IMG/VR virus record: IMGVR_UViG_3300048597_000631
Coordinates: 1-56,900 of that record
Direction: 5' to 3' (one strand)
Source of the DNA: a virus
Length of the DNA stretch: 56,900 nt
How positions within the stretch are numbered: the stretch's first letter is position 1; each line of letters starts with the position of its first letter. Under the pieces are notes generated by a model. The model ran no database searches. It was not told the origin of the DNA and worked only from the letters and a program-made list of their open reading frames with translations. The position numbers and the translations under genes are program-made. This document shows, in pieces, positions 17,938-26,653 of the stretch.

Positions 17938-18268
17938 CGCCATCCTCCGCGCCTTCTTCTGCAACATCGTCTGCATCGTCGCCGTTCTCACCGCGGGCTT
18001 CGTCGCCGACGCTGCCGGCATCGCCTGCGTTTGTGAGCGCTGGCGCCGGTTCTTGGAGAAGCGTCTTGCCGGCGGCAGGGTTGAACGCAGGCTCGCTCAC
18101 GTCCTGAAATTCGTCCGGGCCAGCCTTATTGGGCACGATGGCGCCGGGGTATGCGGCCTGAAGTTCGTCGAGCTCGGCTTCGGTCACCACGTGGGTTTCG
18201 CCTTCCTCGGCATAGTGCCCGCGCAGCATGATGCGCTGCGCGATGTAGATGCTGGTTGTTTTCTTCAT
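17867..18268 (-). CDS. Hypothetical protein with acidic disordered tail
   Basis: 133 aa from ATG 18268 (an upstream ATG at 18301 is possible but has no better ribosome-binding site). Residues 1-50 form a small folded part beginning MKKTTSIYIAQRIMLRG; the rest is Ala/Gly/Asp/Glu-rich and then turns basic at the end. It follows the capsid gene, a common slot for small capsid-decoration or scaffold-like proteins, but family and function are not recognised. Confidence 0.6.
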   Translation of the reverse strand: MKKTTSIYIAQRIMLRGHYAEEGETHVVTEAELDELQAAYPGAIVPNKAGPDEFQDVSEPAFNPAAGKTLLQEPAPALTNAGDAGSVGDEARGENGDDADDVAEEGAEDGDDNQPGGNGRKGNTRRAGAKRPA

Positions 18269-18368
18269 ATTCGATGCGATACAAGCAATGGATGCAGGCA
18301 ACAGATGCAGGATGTGATGCGAGCCGGCGCCTGAGCACCGGCTCGCATATCAAAACTTCAAACTTTCG

Positions 18369-21128
18369 TTAGGTGACGGCGACGAACGAACCTTTGCCAG
18401 CCACCGGAGACTCCATCGCGTTGTATTCCTCGATGTACCACTGCGTGGCCGCGATCAGCTTAGCGGTTGCCTGGTCATACTTCGGGAATGGACCTTGCAG
18501 CGACAAAGGCTTGTAGACGCGGAAAGCGACCAGCTCGCGGTTGACCACCATCATGATGTTGTCCGACAGTGCTGTGCTCGGCGCGGCGTAGATCGGCAGG
18601 CCCTTGAGCGTGCGGAAGAAGCCGTTGCTCTGCGCCTCGGCGTCGGGCCGGCTGCCGCTCTCCGTGAAGCCGCTCCAATTCGCGAGCAGGTCGGCGTTCG
18701 CCACCGACACAACGATGGACGTGGGCGAATAGTTGCGGTTGAGCACCTTCACCTTGGCCTTGCCCAGCTTCAGAATGGCATCGGCATAGTCCGGCGATCC
18801 CGCGCTGCCGTTCCATGTGCCGCCGCTGTTGTTCGCCACCGTGCGCAGCGTCGCGGCGGCCATGCTGAAGATGTCCTGGTCGACCTTGCGTGTCTGCTCG
18901 GTGATCAGGTTGCCCAGCGTGCGCTGCACCACGTCATAGTTCAGCTGCGAGCGCGAGAATTCGACCGCCTCGTTCGTGATGTCGATGCTCATGCGGTCGG
19001 CCTTCGCCGTGATGGTCACGTTCGACAGCGTGGTCTTGGCGCGCTCGATCGGCGCGTTCTCGCCTTTGCGAATCGCCTCATACACGTAGTCGATCAAGAG
19101 CGACTGACCGGCGGTGATCGCGCCGCCGGTGGGCACGAAGATGCGGCCGTTGCCATAGTCCACGAAGTAATCCGTGTTCTCGACATAGGTCGTCGAGCCG
19201 GCGCTATTGGTCAGCACCACCGTGCCCTGCTTCACGCGCTGGTTGGCGAGCGATCTCCATTGCGCCAGCGGGTTAGGCGCCGTGACGGCTTCATCCGTGA
19301 TCGTCACCGACATGCCCGATTCTTCGGTGTAGGTCTCGAAATACAGCAGGTCAGGCGAATTCTGCATCGGTGCCACATCGAAGATGCTCGTGGCCACCAA
19401 CTGCGGCCACACGGCCGCCACCACTGCGCGCGAGACGCTGTAGGGCAGCGACAGGTCGGTGCTGAGCTGCGCTTCGTTGAAACGCTGCGCCTCGGCGGCG
19501 AGCTTGTCCTTGAACTGCTCGTCGAAGCGCTTCAGGATTTGCGCCGCGACGATCTGGTTGCGGTTCTTCGGCTTGGCCTCGTTCCAGATCGGCGCGTATT
19601 CCCGCGCGCGCAGACCTTCGAGCAGCTCGTGCGACACGCGGCCATACTCCGGCACGCCGGCGTCGCGCTCGAGCACAGTGCCCAGCACCTGGACGCCGGC
19701 GGCGCCGCCTGCAGCAGACATGCCCATGCCGGCAAGTCGCGCGCTGGCCACCATCGCGTCGTAGCGCTTCTGCAAACGCTCGAAGGCGGCCTGCACGCCG
19801 GCGGCATCCGTCACCGCCTCGGCCAGCTCGTCGGCGAATTGCTTGTTCAGCGATTCACCATACGGCAGCTTCTCGCACGCCTTCTTCACAGCTTCGGCGA
19901 TGGCGGCCTTGCGCGCCTGCTCGTCGAGCGTGCGCTTGGCATCCATCGCCTCAGCGATGGTTTTGAACACGTCGGCGTTCGGCGCGAGGTTCAGCTTCTC
20001 GCGCAGCAAGCCCTCGATCTGTTTGGCCTGCGCCTCGGTCAGCTTGTCGAGCGCCTCGATCCCCAATGCGGCCTTCACCTGCGCCGCCAGTTCGGGATTT
20101 TGCTGGAGCATCTCCAGCAGCTTCTTCGGGTCCATGTTGTCCTCCTGATCAAATTCGTTTTTGTCGTTCTTGCTTTCGAGAACGGTGTGGTTGAGGAAGC
20201 CGGGCGTCATCACCAGGTCATAGCCGGTGAAGTGCAGCTCGGTCACCTCCTCGATCTCTCCATCGTTCTCGGTCAACGTTCGCGCGAAGCCATAGCCTCG
20301 CAGGCTGCCGCCGGGCATGACGCCGAACTCCATCAGGGTGAGTGCGTCCTTGCCTTTGCTGGTCGGGATGACGGTGCCAATGAAATCCACCGCGCCCGTG
20401 CCCTCGTCAAACGTGACTTCCGTCCAGTTGACGATGGTTTCCAGATAAAGGGGACGCTGCCCTTTGTCGCTCGGATGATCTGCCTCGCCGACCAATTGGT
20501 CGCCGTCCTTCGTGAGAAGAATGGCACGCCCCTGGCCCGCGCTCTCGTGCAAATGCTGTCTGATCTCGGTCACCGCACCGCGCACCACCTCGCGCGGGTA
20601 GCGTCGGCGGTTGCGGTTCACCGCGTCGGCCATCACCGCCTCGCGCACGCGGATGCGCCGGCCTTCGCCTTGCGCCGTCTTCACGGCCTCGCCCAGGTCG
20701 GCCTTGATCACATCGACCTGCTCGGTGAAGCGCGCTTTGCGCCCCTTGGCCCGTTCCGTCACAACGGTGGGCGCCGGCGTCGTTTGCGGAATCTTGGCCG
20801 GCGCAGCGGGCTGATAGGCCAGCTCGACGACTTCCCACTGATCCTGCGCATCGAACGCGAACTCAATGCCGGCGCCGGTCTCGGCAACCGAGTAGCCCAC
20901 GCGGTAATACTCGCCATCCTGAAGCGCGCTGCCGATGCTTTCGCTGGTGCGCGTGTATACAGAAACGATCAGGTGATCGGAGAAGATCTCGCGCACCACG
21001 TAGATCGGGCCGCGCTCAGCATCGGGGAACGCGCTGTAGAACGCGTTGCGCAGGCGCTGGAGATAGTCATCCAGCGACCCTTTCACTTCTGTGATCGCCT
21101 GGCCGCGGTTGAGTTTGCGTTTGCTCAT
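18369..21128 (-). CDS. Fused prohead protease, scaffold and major capsid protein
   Basis: 919 aa in one frame. Residues about 150-330 match the T4 gp21-type prohead protease: ADAVNRNRRRYP, then VGEADHPSD with the catalytic His, and PGGSLRGYG with the likely catalytic Ser. Residues about 332-480 are a Lys/Glu/Ala/Gln helical scaffold. The last ~400 residues have the character of an HK97-like major capsid protein. A second start inside the gene (ATG 20135) has a perfect AGGAGG. ATG 21128 is preferred as first start because the ATG at 21170 lies in a hairpin. The protease would cut the scaffold and free the capsid subunit. Confidence 0.85.
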   Translation of the reverse strand: MSKRKLNRGQAITEVKGSLDDYLQRLRNAFYSAFPDAERGPIYVVREIFSDHLIVSVYTRTSESIGSALQDGEYYRVGYSVAETGAGIEFAFDAQDQWEVVELAYQPAAPAKIPQTTPAPTVVTERAKGRKARFTEQVDVIKADLGEAVKTAQGEGRRIRVREAVMADAVNRNRRRYPREVVRGAVTEIRQHLHESAGQGRAILLTKDGDQLVGEADHPSDKGQRPLYLETIVNWTEVTFDEGTGAVDFIGTVIPTSKGKDALTLMEFGVMPGGSLRGYGFARTLTENDGEIEEVTELHFTGYDLVMTPGFLNHTVLESKNDKNEFDQEDNMDPKKLLEMLQQNPELAAQVKAALGIEALDKLTEAQAKQIEGLLREKLNLAPNADVFKTIAEAMDAKRTLDEQARKAAIAEAVKKACEKLPYGESLNKQFADELAEAVTDAAGVQAAFERLQKRYDAMVASARLAGMGMSAAGGAAGVQVLGTVLERDAGVPEYGRVSHELLEGLRAREYAPIWNEAKPKNRNQIVAAQILKRFDEQFKDKLAAEAQRFNEAQLSTDLSLPYSVSRAVVAAVWPQLVATSIFDVAPMQNSPDLLYFETYTEESGMSVTITDEAVTAPNPLAQWRSLANQRVKQGTVVLTNSAGSTTYVENTDYFVDYGNGRIFVPTGGAITAGQSLLIDYVYEAIRKGENAPIERAKTTLSNVTITAKADRMSIDITNEAVEFSRSQLNYDVVQRTLGNLITEQTRKVDQDIFSMAAATLRTVANNSGGTWNGSAGSPDYADAILKLGKAKVKVLNRNYSPTSIVVSVANADLLANWSGFTESGSRPDAEAQSNGFFRTLKGLPIYAAPSTALSDNIMMVVNRELVAFRVYKPLSLQGPFPKYDQATAKLIAATQWYIEEYNAMESPVAGKGSFVAVT
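20133..20146 (-). promoter_or_regulatory. Internal ribosome-binding site and ATG inside the capsid fusion gene
   Basis: On the leftward strand AGGAGG (20146-20141) is followed by ACAAC and ATG (20135-20133), in frame with the fusion gene. It would give a separate 588-aa scaffold-capsid protein lacking the protease, beginning MDPKKLLEML. It is the strongest such site in the gene. Confidence 0.75.
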
Positions 21129-21159
21129 GTGTGATGCTGTCAATTGGCCGGAAAAGCAA

Positions 21160-21191
21160 AGCGGCGGCATTTCAAATGAAATGCCGCCGCT
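21160..21191 (-). repeat. Palindromic hairpin element, copy B
   Basis: 15-bp arms 21160-21174 and 21177-21191. The loop-proximal sequence is ATTTCA-AA-TGAAAT, where copy A has ATTTCC/GGAAAT, so paired bases changed together. On the leftward strand it is followed by TTTGCTTTTCC and sits about 30 bases before the capsid-fusion start. Confidence 0.85.
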
Positions 21192-21272
21192 GGTCTGCTG
21201 GCCGGTATATGCCCCCTGCGGGGTTGATGTCTTGAATTCTAGCGCACATTTTGTTTTGTGCGCTGCATGGGT

Positions 21273-22811
21273 TCACCCGAATGGGCTGCGCCGCACCGTC
21301 GCCGGGGCCGTGCTTGTTTGCTCCGCCGGCGCAAAGACAAGATTCGACAACACGACCGCGTCGCCCTTGTCCGGCGAGCGTCCGATGCGCTTGATGATCT
21401 CCTCCTTGCTTTCAACCTGGATGCCGTTTGTCTTGAGCGACCATCTGGGCGCGCACAGATCGCTTTTGAGCTCAGGATCGTCGGGCAGCGCGATGTCCGG
21501 CACGCCGTAGTCCGGATCGAGGGCCTCGCGCATCTTCCACCACCCCTCCGCGCGCAGGTTGACAAAGCCCAGCTTCCCGCTGCGGTCGCGAGCGTCGCTG
21601 CGGCCGGCCACGTTCACGCCGACCGCGCGGCGCGTGTGCTCGCGCAGCGAGTCATACACGCTGGCGCCCACGCCGATCACGTCGACGTGGATGTCGGCGT
21701 CTGGGTGGCGGTGCTCCTTTAGCACCAGACCGGCGACGATGGGCCCGTTGGGCGTCTGGCTGCCGGGATATGTGATGACAACATCGAACCACGCGCCATA
21801 GCGCGGCGCAATGGCCGTTTTGTCGTCGCCGCCGCGCGCCACGTCCACGCCCAGCGCCGTGAGCGGCACATCTGGCCGCGGCGTCTCGCGCCAGCGTTTC
21901 TGCGCGATCTCCACCCAGCGCGTTGGGATCACTTGCCACGGGTCTTCCTTGCGGCCAGCCTTCCAATCGCCAAACATGAGTTGGCTGCGCAGCGGCTCCG
22001 GCAGGTTTTGCAGCGTCGTCATGTAATCCGTCGCCATCAGGAACGGGTTATCTGTCACCCGCGCCGGCACAAACGTGCGCGATTTCGGCTTGATCGTCAG
22101 CTCCTTGTGCGTGAAAGGTCTACCGTCCTCAACCTCTTTGTCCTTGCCATCGATGACCGCAAACCAGCGTATCTCACCGGCGACGGCCGGCTGTGGATGC
22201 TGGTCATCCAGCCACGGCGCCCAATACTCAATCACCCACTCGCCGTCGCTTGACGCCGGCGGGTTGCTGGCGCACACAACGCGGCAGCGTTGCCCAGGCA
22301 CCGTGGTGCGGTTCCATGCAATCACCGACTTGAATTGCAACCGTACAAATTCAGTCAACTCATCAAAGCCGTAATAATCCTTGGCGCGCCCACGAAACTT
22401 CTGCCAATCGGTCTCGCGTTGCATGGCGGCAAACTCCAACACGCGGCCACCCGGCGCGCCCGGCAGGCCGCGCCAGATGTTGTCGTTGGCGTTGAAGCGT
22501 CCTTTGTCTTGCACGATCTCCCTGCTTCGATCCACCATGTCTTTTAATTGCGTGTATTCACGCCTGAAAATGATCCCGCGCCGGTGCTCGTTGATGGCCA
22601 ATCCAACAAGCAGATCGGACTTGCCGCCGCCAGCGCTGCCGCCATACAACAGCTCATCCGCCTGGCTGTGATACGCCATCGTCTGCGGACCCGGCAGCGG
22701 CTTCCACAGGCGTTTGTCCATCGCCAGAAGCCGGTCCAGCTCGTCGCGTTCGCGCGGCGTCAAATAGGGCAGCAATTCGCGCAGCTCTTTGCTCGTCAGT
22801 GAGTTGGTCAT
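21273..22811 (-). CDS. terL: Terminase large subunit
   Basis: 512 aa from ATG 22811 (a TTG two codons earlier is possible). Walker A is GGSAGGGKS (residues 57-65), and Walker B with the catalytic acid is YYGFDEL near 150. The C-terminal nuclease half opens with GVDVARGGDDKTA, the first metal-binding Asp of the RNase H-like fold. It would pump DNA into the prohead and cut it. The N-terminal part overlaps the small-subunit gene by about 158 bases, which is long; a later start at 22721 or 22679 would shorten the overlap and still keep Walker A. Confidence 0.93.
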   Translation of the reverse strand: MTNSLTSKELRELLPYLTPRERDELDRLLAMDKRLWKPLPGPQTMAYHSQADELLYGGSAGGGKSDLLVGLAINEHRRGIIFRREYTQLKDMVDRSREIVQDKGRFNANDNIWRGLPGAPGGRVLEFAAMQRETDWQKFRGRAKDYYGFDELTEFVRLQFKSVIAWNRTTVPGQRCRVVCASNPPASSDGEWVIEYWAPWLDDQHPQPAVAGEIRWFAVIDGKDKEVEDGRPFTHKELTIKPKSRTFVPARVTDNPFLMATDYMTTLQNLPEPLRSQLMFGDWKAGRKEDPWQVIPTRWVEIAQKRWRETPRPDVPLTALGVDVARGGDDKTAIAPRYGAWFDVVITYPGSQTPNGPIVAGLVLKEHRHPDADIHVDVIGVGASVYDSLREHTRRAVGVNVAGRSDARDRSGKLGFVNLRAEGWWKMREALDPDYGVPDIALPDDPELKSDLCAPRWSLKTNGIQVESKEEIIKRIGRSPDKGDAVVLSNLVFAPAEQTSTAPATVRRSPFG

Positions 22812-23301
22812 CGCCAATCTCTATCGGCCCGCCGTTTTTGCCGGTGATTTCAGATTTGTCCACAAACAATCCATGTGCCCGTCCAAGTGTCACCAGTGCG
22901 CCTTGCGCGTCATACAGTTCGAACTCAGTTACCGCCTCACTTTCTCCATCTTTCAACTGCCGACGGGTGACCTTTAATTTTTTAATCAAATGCAATTGAT
23001 TAAGCGATTGCGCTTTTACAAGATCGATCGTCGCGGTTCCATCGTCATTGACCACAACAAAATCTTTCATCGAGCCCCGCGCGTGGCTGGTCAATCTCGT
23101 GACAACCTCATCAGCGCCGGCTTGCAATTCTTCCAGCCGGCGTTTGATCTCGCTCGATATTTCAGGTTTCTTCAAGTTCTCGTGCCCAATCGAACCGGCC
23201 GTCTTGGACGAGTAGCCTGCGCGCCGTGCCGCATCAGATGCATTCCAGCACTGGAGGTAGTGCTCTATAAAAGCGCGCTCCTTGTTGGTCAGCTTGCGCA
23301 T
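22654..23301 (-). CDS. terS: Terminase small subunit
   Basis: 215 aa. The N-terminus (LTNKERAFIEHYLQCWNAS, then AARRAGYSS) is the HTH of the terminase_2 / XtmA-like small subunits that recognise the packaging site. A helical oligomerisation region follows, and the C-terminus is Ala/Gly-rich and reads over the start of the large-subunit gene. Start ATG 23301 has a weak ribosome-binding site. Together with TerL it defines the packaging motor. Confidence 0.88.
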   Translation of the reverse strand: MRKLTNKERAFIEHYLQCWNASDAARRAGYSSKTAGSIGHENLKKPEISSEIKRRLEELQAGADEVVTRLTSHARGSMKDFVVVNDDGTATIDLVKAQSLNQLHLIKKLKVTRRQLKDGESEAVTEFELYDAQGALVTLGRAHGLFVDKSEITGKNGGPIEIGDDQLTDEQRAARIAALFDAARTRRAGPASGDGQTPVEAAAGSADDGVSQPGG

Positions 23302-23328
23302 AACAGTTTGCCGGCTGCCACACCGGCG

Positions 23329-23643
23329 TCATGGCTCAGTGTTGACAACGAAATACCGAATGACCTGCTCGTCCCCAATCGAGAAGCAGCACTCAACGCG
23401 GTAGAGACGCAGCGGTTGCGGCACCTGAATCAGGGGTGTGACGAATACGCCGCTTTGAATGTTTGCCGAACCTGTCAACACGCCGGACTCGGCGCTGACA
23501 TCCGCGCCGGTTGTCACATCCCACACCTTGACCGCCGGCGAGGTTGCATTGGTGCTCGCAGGAAGCTGCACCTTGTAGATGCGCTTTTCACGCACGGACT
23601 GCCGAATTGGGCTGCCGATCAATTCACGTGTATTCGTATTCAT
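23329..23643 (-). CDS. Hypothetical structural-region protein
   Basis: 104 aa, beta-rich, no signal peptide. It starts with ATGA overlap on the repeat-protein gene and ends 27 bases before the small terminase. Family not recognised. The placement among surface and virion proteins upstream of terminase is unusual, and its partner is probably the repeat protein it is coupled to. Confidence 0.6.
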   Translation of the reverse strand: MNTNTRELIGSPIRQSVREKRIYKVQLPASTNATSPAVKVWDVTTGADVSAESGVLTGSANIQSGVFVTPLIQVPQPLRLYRVECCFSIGDEQVIRYFVVNTEP

Positions 23644-24812
23644 GACATCCTCAAGGCCGGCACCAGGGCATCCAAAGCGAGTGATACATCAACCATTTTG
23701 AATGCCTCTTCACTCGGCACGTAAAAGTCGGGCGGGAGTGGTGTCACACGGGCGGACGCGCTCAACGTTTGGTCATCCTGTGTGGCGTTGAACGTGGCAA
23801 TGATGCTGACGGCAACGATGCCAGCCAGGGTATCCCCACTGCCGGCGCCGGCCAGGATGCCAGTGATCGTGCTAACGCCAATCGCTGCAAGCCCATCACC
23901 GTCCTGAAATGCATTCAATGCGGCAGTAACATTGATGCCAGCAAATGCAACTGCAGTCTGATCCGCCTGAATGGCTCCAAGCGATCCGGCGACATCCACC
24001 GTCGCAACACCGACCAGCCCCTGTGAATCCTGCGTGGTTTCCAGGACGGCTATCGCGCCGCTGATTAAAACGGCTGTAGCAAGGAGGGTGTGCGCATCCT
24101 GCACCACGCTCAACGCGCCGGCAACATCCACAATCGCCGCAGCGGCAAGCGTCTGATCGCTATGCGTCACATTCAATGACGCACTCACAGCCACCGCCCC
24201 AGCGGCGCTCAGGCTGCCATCGTCCTGCGTCGCGATCAACGCAGCCGATACCATCATGCTGCCGGAACCGTTCAGGCTGTCATCGGCCTCCGTGACGCTC
24301 AGACCACCAGCAACCCCGACCGACACAATTGCGTTCAGCGTGTCATCGGCTGGTGTGCTACTCAGCAATGCAGCGACTGCAACTGTCGCACTTGCGTTCA
24401 GTGCCTGGTCATCCTGCGTCGCATCCAGCGTCGCCGTCACACCAGAGCTGACTATCGCTGTTGCACTGAGTGTGTCATCTGCCTGCGTCGCGATCAGTGC
24501 AGCGGAGACAAGCAACAAGCCGGCAGCATCCAGACTGTTGTCAGCCTGCGCCGCATTTAGCGTGCCGGCGACGCCCACCGTTGCCGATGCGGCAAGCGAT
24601 TGATCATCCTGCGTGCTGCTGAGTGCGCCATTGACGGCCACCGACACCGAAGCGCTGAGTGTGTTGTCACCAACAGCAGACGACAGCACGCCGGCCACGT
24701 CCACCGTCCCAGTGGCGGCCAGCGCGTGATCAGCCTGCGTCGTGTTGAGCGTGGCGTTGACGCCACCCCCCGCCGGCGCGAGCAGGTTATTCAGCAGCAG
24801 CGTGAGCAGCAT
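23640..24812 (-). CDS. Protein of about 16 tandem 21-residue repeats
   Basis: 390 aa. After a short hydrophobic N-terminus (LLLTLLLNNLLAPAGG) the protein is a run of about 16 units of 21-22 residues with consensus A-x-L-x-x-T-Q-x-D-D-x-L-x-A-x-A-x-V-x-V, from about residue 17 to 360. Units keep the pattern but not the exact residues, so it is an old repeat. The alternation suits a beta-solenoid or beta-fibre. It ends in a non-repeat 30-residue tail and overlaps the next gene by ATGA. A virion decoration or fibre role is likely but unproven. Confidence 0.75.
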   Translation of the reverse strand: MLLTLLLNNLLAPAGGGVNATLNTTQADHALAATGTVDVAGVLSSAVGDNTLSASVSVAVNGALSSTQDDQSLAASATVGVAGTLNAAQADNSLDAAGLLLVSAALIATQADDTLSATAIVSSGVTATLDATQDDQALNASATVAVAALLSSTPADDTLNAIVSVGVAGGLSVTEADDSLNGSGSMMVSAALIATQDDGSLSAAGAVAVSASLNVTHSDQTLAAAAIVDVAGALSVVQDAHTLLATAVLISGAIAVLETTQDSQGLVGVATVDVAGSLGAIQADQTAVAFAGINVTAALNAFQDGDGLAAIGVSTITGILAGAGSGDTLAGIVAVSIIATFNATQDDQTLSASARVTPLPPDFYVPSEEAFKMVDVSLALDALVPALRMS

Positions 24813-24834
24813 GATTCAGTAAGCGCGATCAAGG

Positions 24835-25233
24835 TCAGGCGTTGCCGGCGTTGATGGTGAAGCCGGTCACAGTCACAGACTGGCCGCTGGCAATGCTGGT
24901 GTTGTCGAGCTGCAGATCGCCTGTGCCGATGCCGCACGTGCCCTGCATATGCGTGGTTGTGCCGGCGGAATCTTTCAGGCGGAAATGGGCAGCGGTGCCG
25001 CTGGCCACGCCGGTGCCCTGCCACGTGCCGCTCTTTGCTTTGGAGCCGCTGGCGGCCGCTGCCATCCAGTCGCTGGGTAGCGTGATCTCAACCAGCAGCG
25101 AGCCGCTGTCAGCGGCCGCGCAGCTGGCCGGCGCCGCGCCGGAGCGAATCTGAAGCTTTGCAGACACGCCGACTGTAGCTTCGACCTGGTCGAGCTGGTT
25201 GTTGCGGACAGTCACTGAATACTGAATTGCCAT
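24835..25233 (-). CDS. Conserved phage structural protein, family unknown
   Basis: 132 aa, beta-rich. The sequence resembles a type I have seen annotated as hypothetical in many phages (IQYSVTVRNNQLDQVEA..., then LQIRSGAAPASCAAADSG and LPSDWMAAAASG). GAGGTAACCAC before ATG is a usable ribosome-binding site. It lies between a long beta-rich virion protein and the repeat protein, so a head-decoration or fibre component is plausible. Confidence 0.75.
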   Translation of the reverse strand: MAIQYSVTVRNNQLDQVEATVGVSAKLQIRSGAAPASCAAADSGSLLVEITLPSDWMAAAASGSKAKSGTWQGTGVASGTAAHFRLKDSAGTTTHMQGTCGIGTGDLQLDNTSIASGQSVTVTGFTINAGNA

Positions 25234-25242
25234 GTGGTTACC

Positions 25243-26631
25243 TCACTTGAAAAGAACATTGACGACGATCTCATTTGCCGCGACGGCGCCGGTGTCGGCA
25301 TCAGCGACACCGGTGGTCAGTGCATACGCAATGCCGGTTGCGAAGGCAATGCCCATGCCGCCGGTGTCCAGCACAAAGCCGGCGCCGGCGGTGTTGCCAG
25401 GAATGGGAAGGGTGAGCACCGGCGTGTCGGTGCCGACGGTGGGCGCGCTGGCTTTGTTGTAGAGCTTCAAATAGCGCACGGCTGCATTGGCATTCATGGC
25501 GATGATCGTGAACACCTGGCCAGCGCTCGCCTTTGCCACCGTGCCGTTGGTCGATGCGGCGCTGATGACACGGCTGATACTCAGCCCGCCAGCGGTGTGC
25601 GGTGTGGGCGTGATGGCCAGTGCACCCGATGCGTTCACTGTGGCGCGCTGACCGCGCGTGGTGGCGTCTTCAATCACGCCAACCGTCGCGCGCTTCGAAT
25701 CGATGCGCGGCGCGGCAGCGTCGTTCTCGGTCAGCGCCGTGCCGGCGACCTCATCAAACACATAGCCAACCAGATGCACCCGGCTGGTGCCATCGGTAAA
25801 CGCGGCATTGTCCACAACGTTGCCGAGCGTGTTGATCTGGCCAGTGCTGTCAGAAGCAACCGTGACGCGCAAGGTGTTGGCACTCGATGCGCCGTTGTTG
25901 GCGGCAGCCGTTCCGCCGGCCACCTGCGCAATGTTGACCGACTGGTTTGCAGTGAGTGCGCCAATGACGTTCGAACCAGCCGGCAAAGGCGCATCGAGCC
26001 CGATCAGGGCGGTCGTTTTGGTGGCTCGCAGGCTGACAACGGCCGTGCCGGTGCCAGTGACCGAGCAGCGCGCGCGCACATTCACCAGGCTGCTCATTTC
26101 GGCTTGCCACTGGCCATTAGCGGTTGTGGTACCTGCGGCGGTCAGCACGCCGGCAAACGACAGGATCGGCAACGCAAACCAGTTGGTGCCATCGAGCGTG
26201 CCTTCAACGATGATCGTGCCGGTCCATGTGCCGGCGATCTGAACGCCGAGCGTGGCATCAGCGTTCAGGCCGGAAAGTGTGACGGCGTTGGCCGTTGCGT
26301 TCATGGCCAGGTTTTGCGCGATTGCCGCAACGTCAGACTCGCTGCGCACGCGATCCCACGTCGCGCCGTTCCACCCCATCAGGTGGGCAGCCACTGCCGG
26401 CGCGGTTGGATTGGCCGTTGCATCCACGAGCGCAGCCGCTGCGGGCAGCTCGGTGTCCACCGGCAGCCCGTTCGACGCGTCCACATCGCGCAGTGAGCCG
26501 TCAGATCCAAAACCCACTTTTACACGCTGGGCCTTTACGTTGCTGACAGCGCCGCCGTTCAATGTTGCCAGATCGTCGGTGGCGATCACATCGCCGCCTG
26601 CCCCTGTGTTCAATGTGGTGTTATCTGCCAT
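25243..26631 (-). CDS. Phage structural protein of the MADNTTLN... type
   Basis: 462 aa starting at ATG 26631 with AAGGAG five bases upstream. The N-terminal motif NTTLNTGAGGDVIATDD followed by RVKVGFGSDGS is common among uncharacterised phage virion proteins. The rest is Ala/Thr/Val/Gly-rich and beta-rich, with a likely jelly-roll-like segment around 140-230. It sits in the surface-protein run of the late operon. A capsid-decoration or fibre function fits but is not shown. Confidence 0.75.
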   Translation of the reverse strand: MADNTTLNTGAGGDVIATDDLATLNGGAVSNVKAQRVKVGFGSDGSLRDVDASNGLPVDTELPAAAALVDATANPTAPAVAAHLMGWNGATWDRVRSESDVAAIAQNLAMNATANAVTLSGLNADATLGVQIAGTWTGTIIVEGTLDGTNWFALPILSFAGVLTAAGTTTANGQWQAEMSSLVNVRARCSVTGTGTAVVSLRATKTTALIGLDAPLPAGSNVIGALTANQSVNIAQVAGGTAAANNGASSANTLRVTVASDSTGQINTLGNVVDNAAFTDGTSRVHLVGYVFDEVAGTALTENDAAAPRIDSKRATVGVIEDATTRGQRATVNASGALAITPTPHTAGGLSISRVISAASTNGTVAKASAGQVFTIIAMNANAAVRYLKLYNKASAPTVGTDTPVLTLPIPGNTAGAGFVLDTGGMGIAFATGIAYALTTGVADADTGAVAANEIVVNVLFK

Positions 26632-26653
26632 CACCTCTCCTTCAATTCACGTT

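Noticed and set aside
18495-21134. Long open frame on the plus strand opposite the capsid fusion gene
   Set aside because: It is the mirror of a GC-rich coding region; its His/Arg/Ala-rich sequence has no protein-like pattern, and the minus frame has clear protease and capsid motifs.
22679-22817. Frameshift or assembly error between small and large terminase
   Set aside because: Both frames are intact and long overlaps can occur; a later large-subunit start removes much of the overlap.
25234-26496. Plus-strand frame of 420 codons
   Set aside because: Antisense of the MADNTTLN-type structural gene, low-complexity composition, no ribosome-binding site.
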